NCBI GenBank assembly: GCA_000980735.1
Contig: LBFQ01000014.1
Span: 3,725-13,299 of the forward strand
Direction: 5' to 3'
From: Candidatus Caldipriscus sp. T1.2
GTDB taxonomy: Bacteria; Hydrothermota; Hydrothermia; LBFQ01
DNA: 9,575 nucleotides
Shown here: positions 6,561-9,575 of the stretch, one piece after another
Numbering within the stretch: the stretch's first letter is position 1
Layout: the number at the start of each line of letters is the position of its first letter
Position numbers and translations under genes: made by a program
The notes under the pieces: generated by a model
What the model was told of the DNA's origin: nothing
What the model saw: only the letters and a program-made list of their open reading frames with translations
The model's database searches: none

Positions 6561-7781
6561 ATGGCGTACATATATAAGGCAGGCGTTGTGGGCGGAGGGA
6601 CGATGGGCTCCGGTATAGCGTACGTTATTTCCTATTCTGGAATACCGGTTGTTCTAAAGGAAATAGACGAGGAGAGGGCACAGAAGGCTTACGAGACAAT
6701 AAAATCCCTATACGAGAGTAGGGTTCAAAAGGGAAGGATAACGGAGGATGAGGCGGAAAGGAGGCTCGCCCTCGTTGAGGTCACCTCTTCTTACGAACCC
6801 TTCTCGGATGTTGATATAGTAATCGAGGCGGTTTTTGAAGATCTTGAGACGAAAATAAGGGTCTTTCAGGAGCTTGAGAATTACGTTCCAGAACATACGA
6901 TATTTGCGACAAATACTTCCGCCCTATCAATAACCGCAATGGCATCCGCAACGAAGAGGCCGGATAAGGTAATAGGTATGCACTTCTTCTATCCCGCGCC
7001 GGTTATGAAGCTTGTGGAGGTTATACCCGCCCTCCAAACCTCCGAAGAAACCGTGCAAACCGTAATAGAATTTTCCGAATCCCTATCAAAGATCCCCATA
7101 AGGGTTGAGGAATGTCCCGGATTTTTGGTAAACAGGATCCTTATGGCTTATATGAACGAGGCCGCTTGGGCTTTACTGGAGGGTGAGGCGACCGCTCAGG
7201 AGATAGATAACGCTGCAAGGGAATTTGGCTGGCCTATGGGCCCCTTCACGCTCATAGATGAACTTGGTGTTGATGTTGGAGTTAAGGTGGCGCATATCCT
7301 TCATGAGGGGTATGGGGAGAGGATGAAGCCCGCACCCATATTGGATGTTCTAATAAAGGAGGGTAGGTTCGGAAAGAAGGCTGGTGCGGGCGTTTACGAT
7401 TACGGAAAGGGTGTAAGGCCTATAGAGGAGATAGCGGAGGAGATGAGGAAGGAGCTTGGGATACAAAAGAGGAATAGCTTTGATTACAACAGACTCATGA
7501 TCGCCATGATAAACGAGGCTATACTCGTCCTCCAAGAGAAAGTATCCTCAGCAAGGGATATAGACCTTGGGATGTTGGCGGGAACAGGGTTTCCGCAAGC
7601 GAAGGGCGGAGGACCTTTGATGTACGCGGACATTATCGGGCTTGATGAGGTTTTGAGGATGAGCTTGGAGTTTGAAAAGATTTACGGTTGGAGGTTCCAT
7701 CCATCTTATCTTTTGAAGAAGTACGTAGATGCGGGTTGGCTTGGAAAGAAGACGGGTAAGGGGTTCTTTGAGCACGTATGA
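6561..7781 (+). CDS. 3-hydroxyacyl-CoA dehydrogenase (FadB dehydrogenase-part type)
   Basis: This 406-residue enzyme oxidises L-3-hydroxyacyl-CoA to 3-ketoacyl-CoA with NAD+, the third step of beta-oxidation, or works in reverse in reductive routes; it is cytoplasmic. The Rossmann domain (about 5-185) has GGGTMGSG (11-18) and an acidic strand end KEID. Catalytic-site residues are present: S120 in NTSALS, H141 in GMHFFYP, E153 in LVEVI, and N191 in CPGFLVNR. Two C-terminal helical domains follow (about 187-285 and 305-406), each ending in a GKK-GxG-type sequence. It resembles the dehydrogenase half of FadB/FadJ more than the short 285-residue enzymes, but no enoyl-CoA hydratase domain precedes it, and the ATG starts right at the Rossmann fold. 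It leads a tightly overlapping operon: its TGA shares bases with the ATG of the next gene. A methyl-branched or hydroxybutyryl substrate is equally possible. Confidence 0.95.
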   Translation: MAYIYKAGVVGGGTMGSGIAYVISYSGIPVVLKEIDEERAQKAYETIKSLYESRVQKGRITEDEAERRLALVEVTSSYEPFSDVDIVIEAVFEDLETKIRVFQELENYVPEHTIFATNTSALSITAMASATKRPDKVIGMHFFYPAPVMKLVEVIPALQTSEETVQTVIEFSESLSKIPIRVEECPGFLVNRILMAYMNEAAWALLEGEATAQEIDNAAREFGWPMGPFTLIDELGVDVGVKVAHILHEGYGERMKPAPILDVLIKEGRFGKKAGAGVYDYGKGVRPIEEIAEEMRKELGIQKRNSFDYNRLMIAMINEAILVLQEKVSSARDIDLGMLAGTGFPQAKGGGPLMYADIIGLDEVLRMSLEFEKIYGWRFHPSYLLKKYVDAGWLGKKTGKGFFEHV

Positions 7782-8269
7782 AAACCGCAATAATTGAGAT
7801 CCTTTACGACCCTGAGGTTATAGGCTTTTCAAGGAGTAGGGGGGAATTCTTCGTAAGGGATCGGAAATTCATAATAAGGGATAGGTCACCTTTCTTTGCC
7901 GGTGAAGGAATTAAGTTTGTGGTGGGTTTTGGTCCGGAGGGTGGGGAAAACCTCCTCAGGGAATTTTTGGCTTTGGGGGCGGAAAGGGCTATTTACCTGA
8001 GGGTTCCGGACTACGGAGTAAAAAACTTTGACCTTTATCCTGTTTGCAACTACCTTATCAAAAACTTCCCGGAAAACGAGTTTTACACCTCAAACGAGGA
8101 GATCTACCACAGGCTTGGGGGATTGAAGGTGGAATTTGTTAAGGAGAAAATTGAAGGTAGGCTTCCGACAGCCTTAGAGATAGTTAAAGCGAGGAACAAA
8201 AAGCTGGAGATTGCGGAAGATTTCAAGTACGAAACCCCTTTTAACTTCATCTCGGGTGAGGAATGGTAG
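7778..8269 (+). CDS. Short, divergent EtfB-like (electron transfer flavoprotein beta) protein
   Basis: This is a 163-residue protein starting in an ATGA overlap with the dehydrogenase gene, so probably translated by coupling. Two stretches recall the beta subunit of electron transfer flavoprotein. VGFGPEGGENLLREFLALGAERAIYL (49-74) has the family's 'GP, then LREaLAmGAdrAi L' pattern, and GRLPTALEIVKARNKKLEI (127-145) recalls the loop where EtfB has LPsI-KAkkKplev. EtfB is normally about 250-260 residues; here the middle, including the DGDTGQ-type nucleotide region, is largely missing and the N-terminal strands are altered. ETF carries electrons from acyl-CoA dehydrogenases to the quinone pool, which fits the neighbour. 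However, no EtfA partner is in the window, and this copy may not bind AMP or FAD normally. The assignment is by pattern only and needs a profile search. No Shine-Dalgarno or -10 box precedes the start. Confidence 0.6.
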   Translation: MKTAIIEILYDPEVIGFSRSRGEFFVRDRKFIIRDRSPFFAGEGIKFVVGFGPEGGENLLREFLALGAERAIYLRVPDYGVKNFDLYPVCNYLIKNFPENEFYTSNEEIYHRLGGLKVEFVKEKIEGRLPTALEIVKARNKKLEIAEDFKYETPFNFISGEEW

Positions 8270-8652
8270 ATCTTGGGATCCTTTTCTTAAGGTTTTTCTT
8301 CTCGGTCTTAATGTTTTTCGGGCACGGCCTTCCCAAACTCCTCGATCCCCAATCCCACATAAATTTCATAGAGCTCCTATTTCACACCGGTCCCCTCTCC
8401 CCACTTCTGGCTTACCTTTCTATATCCGCGGAAACCCTCTTTCAGATGTTAATAGCGGTAGGACTTTTTACCCGGATATCCGCCCTCATATCCTCCATAA
8501 ATATGCTCGTGGCGGTTTTATCCTTGGCTTTCATCAGGGGGGAGCCCTTTCCGATATACGAGAAAGCCCTTTTATACTTCGTCTTTTACCTTTCCCTAAT
8601 CTTTACCGGACCCGGAAGGTTCTCCCTTGACGCGTTTATAATGAGGAGATGA
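8263..8652 (+). CDS. DoxX-family small membrane protein
   Basis: This 129-residue protein has about four membrane segments (near 4-20, 46-66, 70-91 and 100-116). Family marks are R10 in the first helix followed by GHGLPKL (20-26), the VGLFTRISAL segment (66-75) and the ending FTGPGRFSLDAF (114-125). DoxX proteins sit in the cytoplasmic membrane. Some are subunits of thiosulfate:quinone oxidoreductase and others have roles in redox or thiol stress, so the exact job cannot be told here. The ATG lies 7 bases inside the end of the EtfB-like gene. A GGTGAGG just before it could serve as a ribosome site but is very close. The gene ends in an ATGA overlap with the next gene. Its place behind two acyl-CoA/electron-transfer-type genes makes a quinone-linked role attractive, but this is inference. 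Confidence 0.85.
   Translation: MVDLGILFLRFFFSVLMFFGHGLPKLLDPQSHINFIELLFHTGPLSPLLAYLSISAETLFQMLIAVGLFTRISALISSINMLVAVLSLAFIRGEPFPIYEKALLYFVFYLSLIFTGPGRFSLDAFIMRR
8637..8642 (+). promoter_or_regulatory. Possible internal -10 box before the C25 peptidase gene
   Basis: Inside the end of the DoxX gene, TTATAAT is followed by six bases (GAGGAG) and the ATG at 8649, the same geometry as the other starts. Here the spacer is purine-rich, so GAGGAG might instead be a misplaced ribosome site in a coupled ATGA overlap. The two readings cannot be separated from sequence alone, and I see no -35. Confidence 0.35.
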
Positions 8653-9575
8653 TCCCTTTATATTTAAACCTCCCGAACCTTGAAATTAAAACCTTCCGAA
8701 ACTTTGTTTATCCCTTCGTAAAAAACGGCTTCTATCCGGAAACCAGGGGGGAACCTTTTATCCCAAAGGTCCTCTTGGAGATAGACATAAGCTTCCCCGT
8801 AGAAGATATAAGTTTTACCGTAATAAAAGCGGATACTATAAGCCTATCAACTTATATCCTTCCCTCGCCGGGTTTTATACCAACGGACGGGAGGGAAATT
8901 GATATCCCAAATTTTGAATATAGGGGTGAGTATGGAAACTTTGGGGTTTTGTCTTGGAGGTACGCAAAGGGTAAGATTTTCGTTCTCGTTTCTGCATTCA
9001 AGTACCAGCCGGATAGGGGGAAGTTGATTTATGCGAGGGAAGTTAGGTTGGATGTTAGGGTGGCTAATTCTCCGAGCTCAGCCGTTGAAGATGGAGGGGT
9101 GAGGGAAGGGAGATTTGATATGCTCGTAATTTACCCTGATCATTTCGTCGGAAGTTCCATCTCAAAGTTTGAAGAATTAAAGAAAAGGTGGGGAATAAGG
9201 GTGCTCTCAAGGAAAGTATCCGATGCAAACACCTTTCAGGGGAGGGATCTTGCGGAGAGGATAAGGGAAATGATAAGGTACTATCATCGCTTGGGGGTGA
9301 AGTGGGTTCTCCTTGTAGGGGACTTTGATGTAATACCCGTAAGGTATGCCAAGATAAACGCTTACTATCAGTATGGGAACCAGATCCCTACGGATCTATA
9401 TTATGCGGACCTTGATGGGGATTGGGATTCAAACGGAAACGGGGTCTTCGGTGAGGTAGCTGATAATCCGGACCTAATAGCGGATGTCTTCGTTGGTAGG
9501 TTGCCCATAAACGACGAGTTCGTATTTGACGCTTACATTGACAGGATAGAAAGCCTTTTACACTTTTCCCCTAAG
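8649..9575 (+). CDS. Gingipain-type peptidase, family C25, 3' end outside the window
   Basis: The frame is open for 309 codons to the right edge. Residues about 35-140 look like a C25 propeptide: GEPFIPKVLLEIDISFPVED gives the usual 'G-P-lP, then beta strands' pattern, followed by two beta-rich stretches. From about 155 the caspase-like catalytic fold begins: MLVIYPDHF (158-166), a helix ending GRDLAERIREMI, KWVLLVGDFDVIPV (218-231), PTDLYYADLDG (247-257), an Asp/Asn-rich loop with a likely calcium site (DWDSNGNG, 258-265) and ADVFVGRLP (278-286). The catalytic His and Cys would lie beyond the window, so activity cannot be judged. These peptidases are normally secreted, often by type 9 secretion, yet this start gives no signal peptide. 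The reading frame is closed by a stop at 8628-8630, and the ATG at 8649 is the only ATG, GTG or TTG start between that stop and the propeptide-like region. It shares an ATGA with the DoxX gene. Confidence 0.88.
   Translation, partial: MIPLYLNLPNLEIKTFRNFVYPFVKNGFYPETRGEPFIPKVLLEIDISFPVEDISFTVIKADTISLSTYILPSPGFIPTDGREIDIPNFEYRGEYGNFGVLSWRYAKGKIFVLVSAFKYQPDRGKLIYAREVRLDVRVANSPSSAVEDGGVREGRFDMLVIYPDHFVGSSISKFEELKKRWGIRVLSRKVSDANTFQGRDLAERIREMIRYYHRLGVKWVLLVGDFDVIPVRYAKINAYYQYGNQIPTDLYYADLDGDWDSNGNGVFGEVADNPDLIADVFVGRLPINDEFVFDAYIDRIESLLHFSPK

Larger units (their letters stand above)
6504..6563. repeat. Inverted repeat spanning divergent start regions
   Basis: The left arm 6504-6526 and the right arm 6541-6563 match as an inverted repeat at 20 of 23 positions. 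The outer 17 bp match at 16 positions (CATAGAAGGTATTTTAA against CATAGAGGGTATTTTAA), and the A/T-rich centre 6527-6540 is unpaired. Each arm contains a start codon (ATG at 6506 minus and 6561 plus), a 7-base pyrimidine-rich spacer and a TAAAAT box. If both genes are leaderless the repeat is a DNA-level feature and not an mRNA hairpin. Confidence 0.75.

Noticed and set aside
8211..8630. A 139-codon plus-strand frame overlapping the EtfB-like and DoxX genes
   Set aside because: It is Pro/Arg/Ser-rich and low in family-like motifs, while the overlapping frame is a clear DoxX protein.

Overview
The window reads as bacterial chromosome from a very compact, probably thermophilic genome. A bacterial UvrB is present. 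Arginine is mostly AGG/AGA and isoleucine often ATA, and the proteins are rich in Glu, Lys and Arg. A secreted-type protein carries a Bacteroidetes-like C-terminal sorting tail, and a gingipain-family (C25) peptidase lies at the right edge. Together these fit deep uncultured lineages such as WOR-3/Hydrothermae, but that placement is inference and no marker here proves it. I see no tRNA, rRNA, CRISPR array, insertion sequence or phage gene.

Layout. (a) 1-897, plus: the 3' part of an unrecognised gene. (b) 887-2620, minus: a probable surface protein with carboxypeptidase-regulatory-like repeats, a cysteine-rich SpoIID/LytB-type domain and a sorting-like tail; its end overlaps gene (a). (c) 2659-3111, plus, divergent from (b): a small RmlC-type sugar epimerase or isomerase. 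(d) 6506 down to 3112, minus: a flavin-split-barrel/UbiA prenyltransferase fusion followed 17 bp later by uvrB, whose stop codon abuts that of (c). (e) 6561 to the right edge, plus, divergent from (d): a four-gene overlapping operon of 3-hydroxyacyl-CoA dehydrogenase, a short EtfB-like protein, a DoxX membrane protein and a C25 peptidase cut by the window end.

Only three gaps exist (38, 17 and 54 bp), so about 99% of the window is coding. The most informative non-coding signal is a repeated start architecture. A -10-like box TTAWAAT lies 6-8 bases before the start codon of every gene that begins a transcription unit, and five of these six starts have no Shine-Dalgarno. This is what leaderless transcription looks like. 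The two fully embedded operon genes lack the box. In the 54-bp divergent gap the two start regions form a near-perfect inverted repeat.

Functionally, the dehydrogenase, EtfB-like and DoxX genes suggest acyl-CoA oxidation or redox chemistry next to a membrane protein. The prenyltransferase fusion suggests quinone or lipid biosynthesis. The epimerase, SpoIID-like protein and peptidase suggest cell-envelope work. These links rest on neighbourhood and are tentative.
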